Source: Climacium dendroides (taxonomy: Eukaryota; Streptophyta; Bryopsida; Hypnales; Climaciaceae). From it: a DNA stretch of 64,000 bases. Shown here in pieces: positions 1 to 14,300 of this stretch (positions within the stretch are counted from its first letter, which is position 1; each line of letters opens with the position of its first letter). The notes under the pieces were generated by a model. That model was not told the DNA's origin. It searched no databases and was given only the letters and a program-made list of their open reading frames with translations. Location of the stretch: NCBI GenBank assembly GCA_950106755.1, contig OX467082.1, positions 6,758,001-6,822,000 of the forward strand, given 5' to 3'. Both the position numbers and the translations under genes were made by a program.

Positions 1-3000
1 TCCTACCCTTTCCGCTTGTGCTGGGAACTGTCTCCACCATTTCAGCTGGTTGATCATCATCTTGGTCACCAGGTAATCCCTCAGGTGTGAATCTGAATGT
101 TGACATCTTTGACTGCGCCAAACACCACATTAGCTCAGTTAGCAAGCCCTCAACAATCACTCCTCTGTATCTGTATCTACATGTCTGAAACAGCACAAAG
201 ACCATAAAAATATACTTTGCACTGAAAAGCACTGAACATATCGGATAAACGTACATTTTTCTGGTTGATCTCATCCTCAATCTCCTGTTTCTCACGCTCT
301 TCCTTGGCTTCCTGACTGTAAGCTATAGCGTTATCCAAGAGGCGGATCCGCAGGGCTACAGCAGCTGTCGTTGGAGGCACCCAAAAAGGCAACACTGACC
401 CCTGGTTCACCAAATGGCCAGCTCCAGCAGCTGCACTCGCAATTTCTTCGGTTGTTTCATACGTAGAGGACAACCAGTCGCGCTCGATTATACTCTCAAG
501 GCTTGTAAGGGCCTGCGTCACCAAAAAATATCAGCTCAGCACCCACAGTCCAATTTCAAAGTTGATCTACGACCTTTAAATTTGAACAGAAACGAATAAA
601 ATAGTCATGGACGAGTCATGTATTCATATACAGTCTCTGACCCTTATACTAGATATATGTGTTCCACAAGTAGAAGATTAGCACCAGAATGTAATGTGTA
701 CCTGTAGAACCTGGTTAGGTTCAGATGCGGATTTCAAAGAAGCAGCCCAAATTTTGCGTTGCTGGTCAGTCCAATCCTTCTTAAGCGCCTTCGCAGGTAT
801 AGCACTCTGCAAACAGACAACTCAACAAAATTGATGAAAGTCGTCGATCAAGAGCCAAGGACATGAATCAACCTCTAAAAGGAAAAGAAGCGAAAAATTC
901 CAATAACTGAGGAATAGAAAGAGTGAAGCATACCTCAATCTTTATAATCTCAATCTTCAAGAATTGAAGGCGGGAGGGCATTGAAACAACAGGTCCGTGC
1001 AACTTCCAATTCGGATCACCTCTCCGTTTCCTCTCTTCACAGTCTTTAGTGTGTTCTGAGAAGAGTCTCGGTGAAGAAGCCTTGTCGAAGGTCGCATGGC
1101 AGTACTGGCAATGCCTATCCTTGTTTGTATACAAGTCATGGCATAAATCACAAACAAGTAAGACACGAGCCTCTCTCCGATGACCAGCCCTAGTTGCCTT
1201 TGGCACAGATCCACCCGTGGAACACTCGGACCAGATCCATTTCTCTGTCGCCTTGTAGCGATCAAGGGCCTGCTTCTGTTCCCTAGATGATCTTCCCAGC
1301 TCCACAGAGATGGCACCCACAACTTCTGGAGTATCACTGTCCGAGCCTGAAAGGCTACTCGCTGGACTTTCTTCCATTCCTTGAATTCACAGGGTCAATG
1401 CAATTGTGATTAGTCTAAGCAAACGACTCTCTGCAACTACACAAAAATACATCTAGAAAGATGGCACAGGTTTTGTACCTTTCGAAGCAGAGCGTTTATC
1501 AAGCGACCCCATGACCGGTGATGATTGCACCGTGCCAGAAGACTTCAACTTCATACATTGCCGTAAAGTGCCTTCTAATCTATTGAGGATGGCAGTTAGT
1601 GCAGCCTCTCTGGCGCCCCTTGGATCCAGTGACGCCAACAGTGCATCGAAAGCCTGAACAAGTTACCAGATGGTGAGCACGACCGTCTAAAAGATAAATT
1701 TAATAATCAGCGACAAACACCAAGCAACAGAGAATTTAGTGAGAGATTGGAGTCTCACCTCTTCTGTATCAACAACTCCCCAATAGCCATCAGAGTTAGA
1801 CTCAAAGAAAAGCCGTCCACATCCTGGATCCTGACCTCCATTACCGGTAACAAATTGCCAGTAACGATTGTGCCTCCTGTCAGAGCCTAAGGGTTGTGAC
1901 CGGAACACATAGAGCTCTTCAGCCCGAAGACCAATGTCTGCCTTCGCCTGTGCGCGTGACTTCTCCGCCAGATGGTTGCCTGGAGCTCCGGCCCCTAAAG
2001 AGGGGCCAGCTTCATGTGCCACCACGCCATTAGAGAGTCCAGCCAGGGATTTCCCATTTCCAATAAAAGCCTCTCCCGGTCCAACACCGTCAGTGTTTGG
2101 CGCATTCATGTCCAACGGTCCCTGATCATAAAGGGCCAACGCTCCGGATGCCATGTTTTCTGGATCAGGGCTTTCACCATCAGTTTTGATGAGAGGAAAA
2201 TGAGACCTGGATAACAGCTCCTCTTTATGACGCCGTTTCTCTAACTGCATTTCTGCCCACATTTGTCTCTTCAGCGCAGTTGCTGCTTCAAGCCGCTCCT
2301 GTGAGCAACACAGTAGAACATCGTTGAGCTTCACGCACATAGGCAAAAAGAGACAAATGATGACTGCAAGGATGAAGAGAAGACGAAGAAAGGAGGAAAA
2401 GCCATCCTGCAACCTCATGAATTAAAAGATAAGGTGGAAGTCAGAATTCACATACCTCCAGTGCAATACGAATAGCATTGCCTTCGTTGACAACCGTAAC
2501 TAATGCCACCAAAGCGTTTAGTCGCTCTTCAACACTAAGATCTGAATATTCCCCTTCCACAAGACCTTGCACCCATGGCTCCCCCACCTGCAAAAAAGAT
2601 ACCCAGGAACGAATCATACATTAACGGAGCTCAAAGATCTGTGCAACTACAGAAAGATCCAACAAGTCAAACAGATGAGGTGGTCATGGCGAGATATGAA
2701 AGTAATGACTGAAAGAAAGTACAAAGTGTTACCACTAACGAAGTATTACCACTAACCCCGAACTAAAAAAAGAAAGTTCACTTGGAAGCTCATAGCCAAT
2801 TATGGTAACTTCTGAAAGTTGTTTTACCATTCAATAATCTACAGAAAGGTTTCTTCGTTTTATTGGCATATTTTGCTACATTCCTTGAAGTTTCCTAAAT
2901 GATTAGTTAAAATCCAATAGAACAGGAAGCAGTCACTTTTGGCCATGTAGGCACTCAGGGGTTAAGATAGCTTCAGTAAAGGTCAATATCACTATGTAAC

Positions 3001-6000
3001 ACCAAAAGGGACTACAGGTTGTTCACAATACCTGGCTCTCGTCAATTTCGGTCTCCTCTTCAAGTTGAATCCCGGCCTTTTGATCCTCCTGCAGACTATC
3101 CCCCTTTACCATAGCGTGTTCCTCTTCCTCGTCTTCCTCATCTTCCTCTTCTTCTTCCTCTTTATTTGCAGGAACAATGACCGCATTGGATTTCGATCCT
3201 CCCTTACTACTTCCAAGGCTGGGTAGATGTTTCTGTTGCGATCCCATCACGCTTTTAATCTCTTTTGCATCAGATACAACCTTCACATGTTCCATCTTTT
3301 CAACAGCCTTTTTCTCAGCTGGATCTGAAACGCCATCCTCCAAATCTTCCTCCATTTCCTAGTGACAATGAAATACCTCAAATTCAGAGAAAAGGTAAAG
3401 ATAGATATATAGATAACATAGAAAGAAGAGCGAGGGTATACTTGACCAAGATACACACACGAAAGAGGCATTCGAATTCCTATGAGTAAGAATCAGCAGT
3501 CTGCTCATACCTCAACATCATCAACGTCCTGCCCTTCAGACTCGTATTCTTCTCGATCTGCTTCATCGCCATCCTTATCAGCTTCTTCTCCATCCACCAA
3601 ACCACTTCGGAAAAGTCGAATCCTCTCTCTTGCAGCACTGAGAATCTCATCAGAATCTTCGGAATCTTTGCGGAATTGAGACCGAACGCAGTACGTCGAG
3701 GGAGCAGTTCTCTCAAACAAAACAGTGTCTCGTGAGAGAGCAGCAGCAATAGATGCCTCTGGAGTCCTACTCGAAGATAGGTCGCGCAATCCAGATGTCT
3801 ATGTCATCAAGCACACGTAAAACATCAGACCGAGCTCCTATAACGAATAATACTTCATCACGCATAAAAAATATTAATCCGGTGGCTACGTTGTGTATCA
3901 TGAGCACCAGGAACAACAATTGAAACGTTTTTGATAAGCAAAATGATTAGGAGCATGTTGGTACCTGAATCCGATCAGCCACCTCAACAATATTTAGGCC
4001 CTTCTCTCCTGCAAGAGATAGCACATGAAAAGCAGCATACTTAACAGTTCCAGGGGTCAGCCTGTATTGAGAGCGGCGTAAATGACCCATCCCTCTGCCT
4101 TGCATGGAGGCAACCGCAGTTGCTGCCGCTGCACCAGATCGGAGATTGGCCACAATATCTTCTCCATCCTCTCCCTGTAAAAACTTGCAAAAACGCATAT
4201 TAATTCTGGTGCATGAGGGAAGTCTAATTTACGAAAGATTATTTATTGACATAGGAACAGGAGTATCATAGACTACCCGACATGCAGACGGGTAGATCAA
4301 GCATTCTGTAGGGTATTGAAGGCCACGAAGTCTTTAAGTATTTCTAAAACCAAAGACCACTGAGATCAATCCCTAGGGGACCCCTTTTTCATAATTTTTT
4401 ATTAGACCCTAAGCGGAATGGCATGACCGTATAGCTTTATCACAAACTCTACATCTTCCACTCCGTAGGATTTGTTATTATTAGGGCATTCGAAGGGTAT
4501 TCGAAGAGCATCCTGACAAGGGGATGGAGGGCCTTCATCTGCAGGGTCTTCAAAGCATCAGGCCTGGAGAAAGGAACCCCTATAGTACGCTGGGTTTCCT
4601 CCTCTGGGTCCTCTATAGTACAAACTAGCCATAGAACATAATTTGAAGATTTACGAATCATTCACCTCAGTTGGTGTTTCTTTCGATCGATCAGGTGTTG
4701 TTATCTTCCGCGTCTTCCACTTGGGTCCAAAACCGGCTGCCAAAGCAAACTGCCGCAGAATTTCTGGCCACGTAAGAGGATTGACATGTTTTCCCCATTC
4801 CCTGATGTCAAAACCCCATGCAAAAGCCTGGAAAGAAACAGACACAGACATATCATACGAGTTAGTGAACACAAAGAGCATGGTTGACAATAAAACAAGC
4901 TCCATATGACAAAATGCAGGTTTAAGACTGAAACAAACTGGGCTGCATGTGAAAAAGACTGTCCTCCGTCATTTATCTGTCCAAATGGGAACACAACAAT
5001 GAGGCATAAACTTACAGCCTCTACAAGTTGAGGATGGCCACCCGCCGCCATAGCAATCGCATCGCGCTGACCAACCATGCCACCCGAAACGGCTTGCGCT
5101 GCTTCCTCAATATCCCTTACTAAAGTTTTAAGAAGCGCCACATGTATCTCCCCAAGTAGTCTAGAATCCTGGAGTGTGAGTACGGCATTAGCAACATTTC
5201 AATATAAATTCCCTTACAGCACGATGGTTTCTTCAAATGGTAAAAGAACTCCAATTTCAACCGTTTTAAGTAACAGTGAGGTTCAGAACAAAACACACTG
5301 CGATAGTAGAAAAGCATTAGCCGTCCATCGCTTTCTTAAATTATTGATCTAAGAGACGGAATGACTGAGGTCCAAACTGTAACATACATAATCATGAAAT
5401 GCTTGCACGAGCTCGTCCAGAGTGAATGGCCAGAGTCCAACGACATCTGCAAATGTTGTCAAAAATCTCCACACCTACACAGAAAGGACCAATTGCATCC
5501 TGAATACAATAGTCAAGCATTCAAGAACTTATTGATAGGGAAAGATAAACGACATGGTCATCATTTGCTCAAAGCATAATCATCGCCTTCATGTAAAGGG
5601 TAGTGAATTGCAATGTTACCAAAAGTAGGCTTCCGACATTCGGATCTGAGTTTGACCAAGGCTGGATAGCCACAACAGGCTTCATCCGCACGGAAGGAGG
5701 TGGGAAGGCCTTGAGCTCAACTGCAAACATGGAATAACAAAGACAACCATATTATTATAGTCCATTTGACGACCATGATCGTTGATGTGAAGATTCTTTA
5801 CCTGTCCCTTTTCCTCTCCTAAATGTGAATGCAAAGACGTCAAAACAGGAATACGATGAATTCACCTTGAGAAGTATCCATCCCATTCTTGCCGAAGGGC
5901 GCAAAGAAAGCAAGATTTAGAGAAGATGCAGCTGCAGCTGCTTCCATGCGCTCCAGTTCCTCATCATCCATGAGATCTGTCATTTCTTTGGCCAGCCTTT

Positions 6001-8568
6001 TCGCAAGCGCCCTCTCATTGGCAGCTTTCATTTTAGCAGCCTGTTTCTCTTTGCGAGCTTCTTCCCGACGGCGCTGCTTTTCCATCTGAAACCAAAAATT
6101 CAATAATCAAGTTCAGATCACAAGCTTCACATTCTTAAAAATGCTGCAACTCCAAATAATGCAATAGCAAACTTCAATGAATTCATTTTTTTTGAAGAAA
6201 CGTCACACTGCAGCAAAGAAACTAACTCCCATCGACGTTATCTACCACTGGATATATCAAACTGAAGAACCCAAGTTCAGTGCCCTATTTACACATACCC
6301 TCTTGCTTTCCTTCTCTAGGCGTTCAGCCTCCTTCTTTTGCTCCCGCTCGATGCGATCCTGCTCTTTCCGACGAATTCGCTCTTCTTCTTTCTTCCTTTG
6401 AAGCTCAAGTCTGTCTTGCTCTTTTCGTATTTGTTCTTCTCGCTGTACAAGAGCACATTTGAAATAAGAAATTAGAGGCTTCATAGTAAAAATACTCTCA
6501 ATCCAATTACAAGAGTTGAGCCAACCCCAGTGGCCACAATTCAAACAAAACCGTACAATAGGACCAGTGGCAATTCACTATTATATGATGCAAGATTTCA
6601 AGAACTTTTCCAAGAGCATCCGTATCACCTTTTTCCTCAGAACCTCCTGTTTTTCAAACTCCTTTCGTATTCTTTTCTCCTGCAGCTCTACCTCCTTCTG
6701 CAACCTGGCCTCTTCCGCCTGTATATAGTACAGGTTGCACGACTCAGCGGCTGTCCTAGACGTAACTATTTGTTTCAAGCAGATGATACAAGTCCTAATC
6801 CTCAGCCAACAAGAAACTTCCCCCCACCAGAGCAAGGCTAAGGGTGAAATAAGTCAAAAGATACAAACCCTGGACTGTTGGAGCAATTCCAAAGTTCTAT
6901 CATTGGTTGGAAATAGATTCAGTGGTGTTGGTCTTTCGTAATACTGAGTTTCTTCCAGACGTTGTGGTTCTGGCTGTTCGGGAAGGAACTGGTACTCTCT
7001 GACAGGAGGACGAGGTTCATAATGAATAGAATGAGGATGAGGAGTAGATGGGGGTCCCATAGATTTCCGCTTTGATCCTCCCGGAATGTGTATAGGAGGC
7101 ATGGCCAGGGGTGCAGACTGCATGCAGTACTTGAGTCAGTCAAAAGCTATGGGCTCACGCAAATTTGAAATAGATGGTGTCAAGAACCAATGCAACCCTC
7201 TCAAACCCACACGCCCTAAACGCATAGAGGTTGAAAGTAGTACCGGCACAGGCGCCCTGTTGTTTTGCAAATCGGGAATCTCATACATTCTGTCAGTTGG
7301 AAAGTGCTCTGGTTCCATGGCAGGTGCGGGCTCCGGTGGTATTTCCTCCGTTACGACTGTAAGAAGATCACTCACAAGATCACTCACAACACAAATATAC
7401 TCCAAACTGCTAATTGACACACGGTACTTCAAGAACGATCCATAGCTTATCTTCGAAAGGAGATTAAGTGTTGCAAATGTGCTCAAGTTGACAAGAAACT
7501 TGTTAAAAGTGTTTTAGACATGGTAAAACTCAATCCAACTAATCAACAAGTATGTAAAAGAATTGATGCGATAGAGTTGTATTTTCGAACCGTTTGTAAT
7601 GAAGGCACCAGGAGGAAGGGGATCAAACTCGACTCCCAGAGGAGGGCCATCCTCTCTGAGGGGCTCTCCCAACTGCGCCTCCACTGCAGCAATTGCAGCC
7701 GCTTCTGCCTTTGCCACTTTGGAAGCAAGGGCCTGATTCCTTCGTTTGCCAGGAAATGTAGTACCCTCTCTAGGACCAGGTTTCCTGGAGCGTGGCTTTG
7801 GTTCCTGTTACCATCCGTGTTTAATATAATTAAGACACGATAAATGACTTCCCAGAAGCTTCAAGTCTCAGAAAAGACATGCCAGCCCAAACTCACAACA
7901 GAAGCGAAATAAAAGGCACTATAAAAGCAAAAACATATGAATAATAGTAACAAGAATAGCTTCGGAACAATCAAGAGAATTGTAGAACTCCCTCACCTCT
8001 GGAGTGAACCTTTCTGCATTCTCGTACATATACTCCTCTGCATACTGCTCACCAGCAGACACCATGGCTGTATCACCAGGCTCAGAGGCAAGCACAGCGT
8101 ACTGTGACTGGCTCTGTTTTTCGGTTCGTGGCTTTTTGCGAGACACATTATTAGCATTCACGTTGATATTGGCAACAGCGGCACTTGGACTGTCTTCGTC
8201 CTTCTCTTTCCTGTCTTTCAAACGTCGGTGGCAGAACCACATCTGCAGCTGCTTGTCGGAGAGGTTCAGCACAGAGGACAATTCTGCTCGGACTGCCTCC
8301 GATGGGTACCGGTCTCCTGTCACACATAGCTACGAATAAGCCCCTCTAAACAACAAGCATGTGTACTACAAAGGAAGAAGTTTTTGTTTTCAAACATGTA
8401 GATTGAACGGACAGACAAACAACAGTGCGAACAACAAGCACTCAGTAGGTTGCATATGTAAAGACCTGCGTACACCCTCTCCAAAGTTTCTAGCTGCATT
8501 GGTGTCTTCATTCTCCTTTTAAAGTTGTTATCCTCAGGAGAGAGACGCCTCCTGTCAACAGACTCCAT
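1..8568 (-). CDS. RLT-type homeobox-DDT chromatin remodelling cofactor, 3' end outside window
   Basis: Plant RLT proteins are partners of ISWI ATPases in the nucleus; that role is known for the family and not shown here. I read 22 coding exons in one frame: 8568-8466, 8316-7997, 7804-7591, 7356-7244, 7117-6869, 6718-6629, 6442-6299, 6085-5866, 5720-5620, 5474-5388, 5168-5016, 4827-4666, 4174-3965, 3798-3511, 3358-3032, 2587-2456, 2298-1759, 1653-1479, 1379-934, 806-702, 512-255 and 112-1. Every junction has GT/AG borders and matching phase, giving at least 1516 codons. Visible in order: homeodomain (residues about 15-75, with WFCHRRLKDRK), a charged coiled coil (exons 6-8), DDT domain (about 515-575, VWRFLTTFADVVGLWPF), HARE-HTH (exon 13, TVKYAAFHVLSL), an acidic linker (exon 15), and WHIM/WSD-like motifs (exons 16-17, RRHNRYWQF). 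No stop is reached, so the C-terminus lies outside. The start is the first ATG before the homeodomain; a CAG about 20 bp upstream suggests a 5' UTR intron. Confidence 0.93.
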
Positions 8569-9375
8569 TGTTCACTTGTCGTAAAGCGGCACCTGCAGCA
8601 ACAATTGCGAGTCAAGGACGAGGAGAGAGGGGGGTTTGTACGCTCGCCAAGATAGCGTAGGAAATTACGAAGACGAAGCGCAGATCTCCACGAGTTAAGT
8701 ACGGTAGCTAACCCTAAATCCCCATCGATTTTCGGGGATATAAATCGAACGGGTGGGTGATATTGGCTGAAATCCAAAGCATTTCAAAAAGTCTAAAAAT
8801 AGAAAAATAAGTATTGATGAATGACAATGCCGTCAAGACTCAGGAAATAAATTAAAAAGTAAATGCAGAGGTAACACTGCAACAAGCCAGGAGGTCTGGC
8901 TTACTCAACAACTCTGTCTCTTACGTCCGGTATCCACTATCACTCTCTTCTTGACTGTAATCAGCAAACATGCACCAATCTGACCCTAATCTATGTAATT
9001 GTAATCAGGACAACCATTATGCTTGTTTTATGTCATCGCTGCAAATTCGAGAAGCAACAATGTAAGACACTTCCAAATCAGTAGCAAGACGCAAGGATTT
9101 CTTTCTTGTGTCAGAGGCTTAAGAGAGTTTCCTCAACTTTTTCTAGCACAGCACACTCCATACACACAGTAGCTAATAATTGACAAGCACGTACCACAAG
9201 CGTACTCAACACAAGCACATGATCACAACGATCAAATCAAATAACATTACCTTGCTCTCTCAAACGATGCACGTTATCATACTTGTCAACCACCACAATG
9301 CATAACATCGCGGAACCACAACAAGTAATCGCACATCCTCACAGACACACAAATGGGGAAACAAAAAAAATCAAC

Positions 9376-9747
9376 ATTTATAAAGCCCTTGCAATCCCCG
9401 GACCCCCGACCCCCGACCCAACACACACACACACACACACATTCCTAACCCTAAATTTGACCCTCCCTTTCGTTCCGTCACGCCTCAGAACGCACCTCCG
9501 ACACAAAAACCTCCACCCAAGCAAGCCACCACCGTCGCAACAAACCCTCACAACCACACTACTACAAAACTCTGGCAAAAAAAAATTATTGAATTTTATT
9601 TAAAGCCCTTGGAATCCCACTCCCCTAAGCCACCCCCACCCCGCCATTCATAACCCTAAATTTGCCCCTCCCTGTCGTCCCAGTGTCAGCCTCCCAGCCG
9701 AACTCCAACACAAAACATCACCACGCTAACTTAGCACCACCATCGCC
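9376..9747. repeat. Diverged tandem duplication in the RLT 5' flank
   Basis: Two copies start about 220 bp apart: roughly 9376-9538 and 9596-9747. Both open with a TTTA..AAAGCCCTTG block, then an AACCCTAAATTTG block, a CCTCCCT block, and an end rich in CCACCACC. They have diverged by substitutions and small indels, and only the first contains the AC microsatellite. Each copy carries one telo-box-like motif. Confidence 0.7.
9421..9440. repeat. (AC)10 microsatellite
   Basis: Ten perfect AC dinucleotides lie within the first copy of the duplicated block upstream of the RLT gene. Confidence 0.95.
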
Positions 9748-10130
9748 CCCTCCTCCCTCGCCCTCCCCACAATCGTCACCTCCCAAACCAGCAACCCAGA
9801 AAAAAAAATCCCACAGAAAACACAATCCCCTCATCCACACCACCAAACCCTCAAACTCCAATTCGGGGTTACAGACCGAGCGCGACCGAGCGGCGAACTC
9901 CACATACCTGACCTAACACATCGCAAAACCGCCTCGGTCACAACAAATCCTCATCAATCCATTTCCGCGCGCACCCCAGAAGCTCGTCGCCACCCAAATC
10001 GACCGGGGCATAGCGCCAAACGAGGACGAAAACCTCAAGCAAGCCCAGCCCAACCAACAAAACAGCAAGCCCACGAGTGGCGCTGCTGCCTTTTAGCATC
10101 CCCCAGCGGTGGTGGTAGTAGTCCACAGTG

Positions 10131-11350
10131 GAATAAAAACCACCGCGTTAATGTTCTTCTTCTTCTTTCTTCTGCTTCGTCTGCTTCTCGTTGGCAGCGT
10201 CCAATGTCCACAGTGGTAATGTAGAATCCTACGAATATAATCTCTCATCTCCTGGAAGAAGTAGAACTACTACTACTGCTACTACTAGTGTTCATTGCGG
10301 CCTTTTGCTTGCGTTGCTTGCAGCCCCAGTTAATTCCAGTTCCAGTCAGTCAGTCCATGATGGTTGTCATTAGTCCAGCCCATCCAACCCAACCCCAAGC
10401 AGGCAAACTCCACCCAATCGTCTACGGTCTTTTTCATACGATCCGATGCTATGACTCTCTGGCTCCCCCCCCCCCTCTCCCCCCCCAAGAAGCATGATTA
10501 AAATCCAAGGAAGGGGGAAGGAACCCAATGGAGCCCATGATCCCGGATTGTTATTTTTTGGGTCTGGTCCCCTTTCCGTCCCTTTTCCTGGCATTCATTC
10601 AACGGCTGACTGGATGGCGTAACGCGGTCGTTCCATTAATCGCGATCGAGGCGGGCGCCGGGCGGGCGGACGGACGGGCGCCCGTGTTGGGTCAGTCACT
10701 TGCATCATACTTGCTGCAGGCAGAGGCAGGCAGGCAGCATCCCTGATTCTGCCACATCGCCTTTGAATGATTCGCGTGGGGAAGCAAGGACGGACTATGA
10801 TACTAACTTACTGTGGCTGGCTACGACTCCTCTTCCGGTCCTGGCGGAGCCTGCCACCCCACTCCGGCTTGCAAAGTGGGTTCGGCTTTGGATTTGCAAC
10901 TCCTCGGACGGATGATTTGGCGGCTTCGATTGGAACGCAGCGGGAGTGGGGTCTAGAGGAAATTAGGAGGCGGGTTTAAATTTAGAGGGGGTGGAGGCAT
11001 TGGGAGGGGACGCCATTTGAAAAAGGCGACATGCGGTTTTGAATTTTGCGAGACAGAGCGAGCCAGCCAGCCAGGGATGAATTTTTTTCGTGAGAGAGGT
11101 TTTGGGCGAGGCGGGGGTGGGGTTTTAGGGGTGGGGTTTGACTTTGGAAGCGAAGGCCAATCATGGGCGTCGCTGGGGAGGAAAGTCGTCGACCGCGCGC
11201 TGTGGGGCCCGTGGAAGAGCGCGGGCCCACGGGTGCGGGCCTACCGGGGGTGTATACCCGGTCTGTACCCGGGGAGGTCCTGCGTAGGGAGTCGGTGACC
11301 GCGGTGCTTATTACAGACGGGACTTGCTAGGGTTGCGGGATTTTTAAATC
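10131..11350. other. GC-rich intergenic stretch, no gene seen
   Basis: This is the most GC-rich part of the window. It begins with CTT-rich and TAC-repeat sequence (10150-10290), followed by GCGG/CGGG-rich and GCAGGCAG-type simple sequence (about 10650-10740) and a CpG-rich block near 11180-11290. Open frames here are short and low-complexity and do not look like proteins. It could be the distal promoter of the RLT gene. Confidence 0.5.
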
Positions 11351-14300
11351 TCGCCAGACTTGGACACCAGACTTCAGTTGGAGGTGACTTGAGTCCAAAT
11401 TAGAACATTGATTTGCATGAGACTTGAAGGTGACTTGGTTTGCATTCAATGTGCATGGATGGTTTTGTGCCACAACACCACAATTATTAAAGTGATTTGA
11501 GTTGTTTGTGAGGACCCAAAATTAGTATAACCACCTCAAAAATATTTGGAAATTAGTATCAATCGATGAGATTTCAACATGCACTAATTTCCAAAATAGT
11601 GCAACTCTTGGTACATATTAACCCCTAAATGTCACAAACCGAACACTAGAAGTGAGGAGCTTTTTTGCATTTGATAAGGAAAAACGGAATAATTTAAAAT
11701 TGCCTTGTTTATTGAGGACTTCATGGTTGAATTTTGGAGCCAACTACCTCATGAATGTGAATGTGCAATTTCTAAGAGAATCCACTGTCCGGATTTTGAG
11801 ATTATAGTTAATTTGATGAAAAGGTGCTTTCAAAATTTTTTGATTCTCAACATCCAAAAAACATTTATTGTGACGTTCAAGGGTTAACCCCCAAAGGACC
11901 AAGTGTCCATTCAACATATACAAGAAATCTCGGGTAGGTTCCAATGAAGTCATTTTTGGTTGGATGTTCATGAAATTTGGACACAATGTATAAAAATGCA
12001 CCTCCTTCGTGAAAAACTATTTTTTTTCGGATTAGTTGCCCAAATCAAAAGTTTTGTTGCCCTAAAAATTTTGGGTAGCTTGGGCAATTTGGAAATCTTT
12101 GAGGAATCTTTTGCAAAAAAGATCATCAACTTTTGAAATTGGGCATGTATGTAATTAATAAAATATGGCATACAATTGTCCAATTAAACAAATTTTAGTC
12201 TTTAAATCACATTCTAAAAGGAGTCAAACTTTGTTACAACTATATTGGAGTGGTTTCAAGAAAAAACATTTTCTTCTAACTTCAAGTCCTATTATCTTTC
12301 AATCAATGTAGTAAAAAAATTTGAAATTTTTTCCGCTTATTCCAAATATTTGTCTCTGATTTTTTACTATTTGGATTTCAAATAAAAAGTTTCCTCATTG
12401 CACAAGAATTCATCAAGAAAATGACTAGTGTATTGCAAATTCACTTAAACTCCTTGCATTGCAAGGTGATTTAGAATAAGCTAGACTTCATATTTGCTTC
12501 TAAAAATTTTCGTGGATGAACCTAATATCATATACTTGTCCATGGTCAAAATTCTCATGTTTGTGTAGAGCAAAAATTTTACTCCAAAAGGGCCCGAAGT
12601 TTGCTGACCCTATTTTGCAAGAATGAATAAAGGATTTTTTTCACTTCAAACATTATAGTTTTTCAATTTGAGTGGTCAAGTGGGCTGAAATTTTTTCCAC
12701 ATTTTGGTGAAAATATTCAACTTTACTTTTGTACAGTTGAAGTTCCAAAAAAAAGTTTCAATTTTTATTTTTGAACAACACACCTAAAAACCGCAATTTT
12801 TGACAATGTCTTTTTGAAAAACTCTCGTGGTCCTTTAGGGATTAATATCATTTAGTGGCATTTCAACATGTATTAATTTAATCTTAAAAAGGATGCCATG
12901 GATGCTAAGTATTTGATGGATGACAAAGAATCCTTCTATTTAGCACAAGAAAATGTTCATCATTGGAATTTTGTGGGAAAAGGGGAGATCTTGCATAGTA
13001 GTTTGACCTCCAATGGGTGCCACTAGATATCTTAAGCAATAAATTCACATGGTACCTAAAAAGATGATTTTCACAGTGACCAACTCATCCTTTGGGGAGT
13101 TAAATAGTGCAACTCTTAGTATATATTTAGTATCAAACACACTAATGGGATAAATTACAGATTTTCCACTTCGATCTACAAACTATTCTCTTGGATTTTG
13201 AAAGTCTACAACAAAGTGAAGGTATTTATTTATTTTCAACTCCTAAATGATCAACATATTGTCATATTCAAAGGATACAAGACTTCTTTGACAATATTTG
13301 CGCAAATTATTGTGATTTACAAGATGCCCAAACTTGTGATAACCTTCTATTATCCCCTAAATGCTTGAGGCACCAAATTTTGGTGTTGACAATACTTTGA
13401 AGTTAAATAATACTCAACTAAGTTGCTATTTTTAATAGTTTATATTTTTGACACAATTTTTGAAGTCTAGTTTTAGCATCAAAAATCCAATTTTAAAAAT
13501 GAATGATTATGATTTTTCTATTCAAGATTTTGTGCAAGGGTGTCCATTGCAATCTTGACTTTCCATAGTGTGGAGGGCTCTTCAAAATGAGCCCTAAATA
13601 CACTAGATTTTGGCAAAAAATTCACATCAGAAATTCATTTAAAAAAATTGTAGAGTAGATTTTGAAAAGTCATAAATTGATTGGGGTTATGCCCTTGAAC
13701 CTCATATTTTTTTGGTAACCAATTTTTTAGATTTGACATGCAAAAAGAAAGCTGAAAGATTTTCATAGTTTTAACACCTTCATGATCAAACATTATAATC
13801 TTTCATTAATAAGTGATGTGGTTGTGTTTTCTTTTCCTAAGTGATCTCTAACATGTTTAGTTTGAATTTGTATAGTTACAATTCAAAAAAATTGATCCAA
13901 CTTATTGAAATTTTGGCTTTTTATTCAGTTTAAAGCAAATTCCAAGAAACTCAAAATATACCTTGAACATTTAGGGGTTAAAGTTGAATAATAATAATAA
14001 TTTTTTTACAAAAAAATAAAAAATTTCAAATTGTTGAATTCATTAGAAGAAGTTCAAGCCTTGAAAAGGGTTGTCAGATCCTTGACAATAGAGTTAACAA
14101 AATAAGGAGAAACAACCCCCCACCCAAAATTCCCCCTTCAACAAACAGAAGGTTTTTAATGGCACAGGACAGGTTTAATAAATACTTTAAAAAAACATTA
14201 AAAATGATTTTCAAATATAATTTTTAAATTAAATCCAAAATTGCAAAACTCTAACAATTTGATGTGGATGAACTTGGTCAAATTGGATTGTGATTATTTT

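Larger units (their letters stand above)
8569..10130. other. 5' flank and probable 5' UTR/promoter of the RLT gene
   Basis: No protein gene is visible. On the minus strand an intron-acceptor-like TTGCTGCAG lies just upstream of the RLT ATG, so a leader intron is likely and the transcription start may lie at about 9.3-10.1 kb. The stretch is strongly C-rich on the plus strand and contains two AACCCTAAA telo-box-like motifs inside a duplicated block. The exact transcription start cannot be read from sequence. Confidence 0.4.

Noticed and set aside
4449..4661. 70-codon minus-strand frame within the RLT gene
   Set aside because: Lies in the intron between exons 12 and 13, whose borders and phases join correctly without it.
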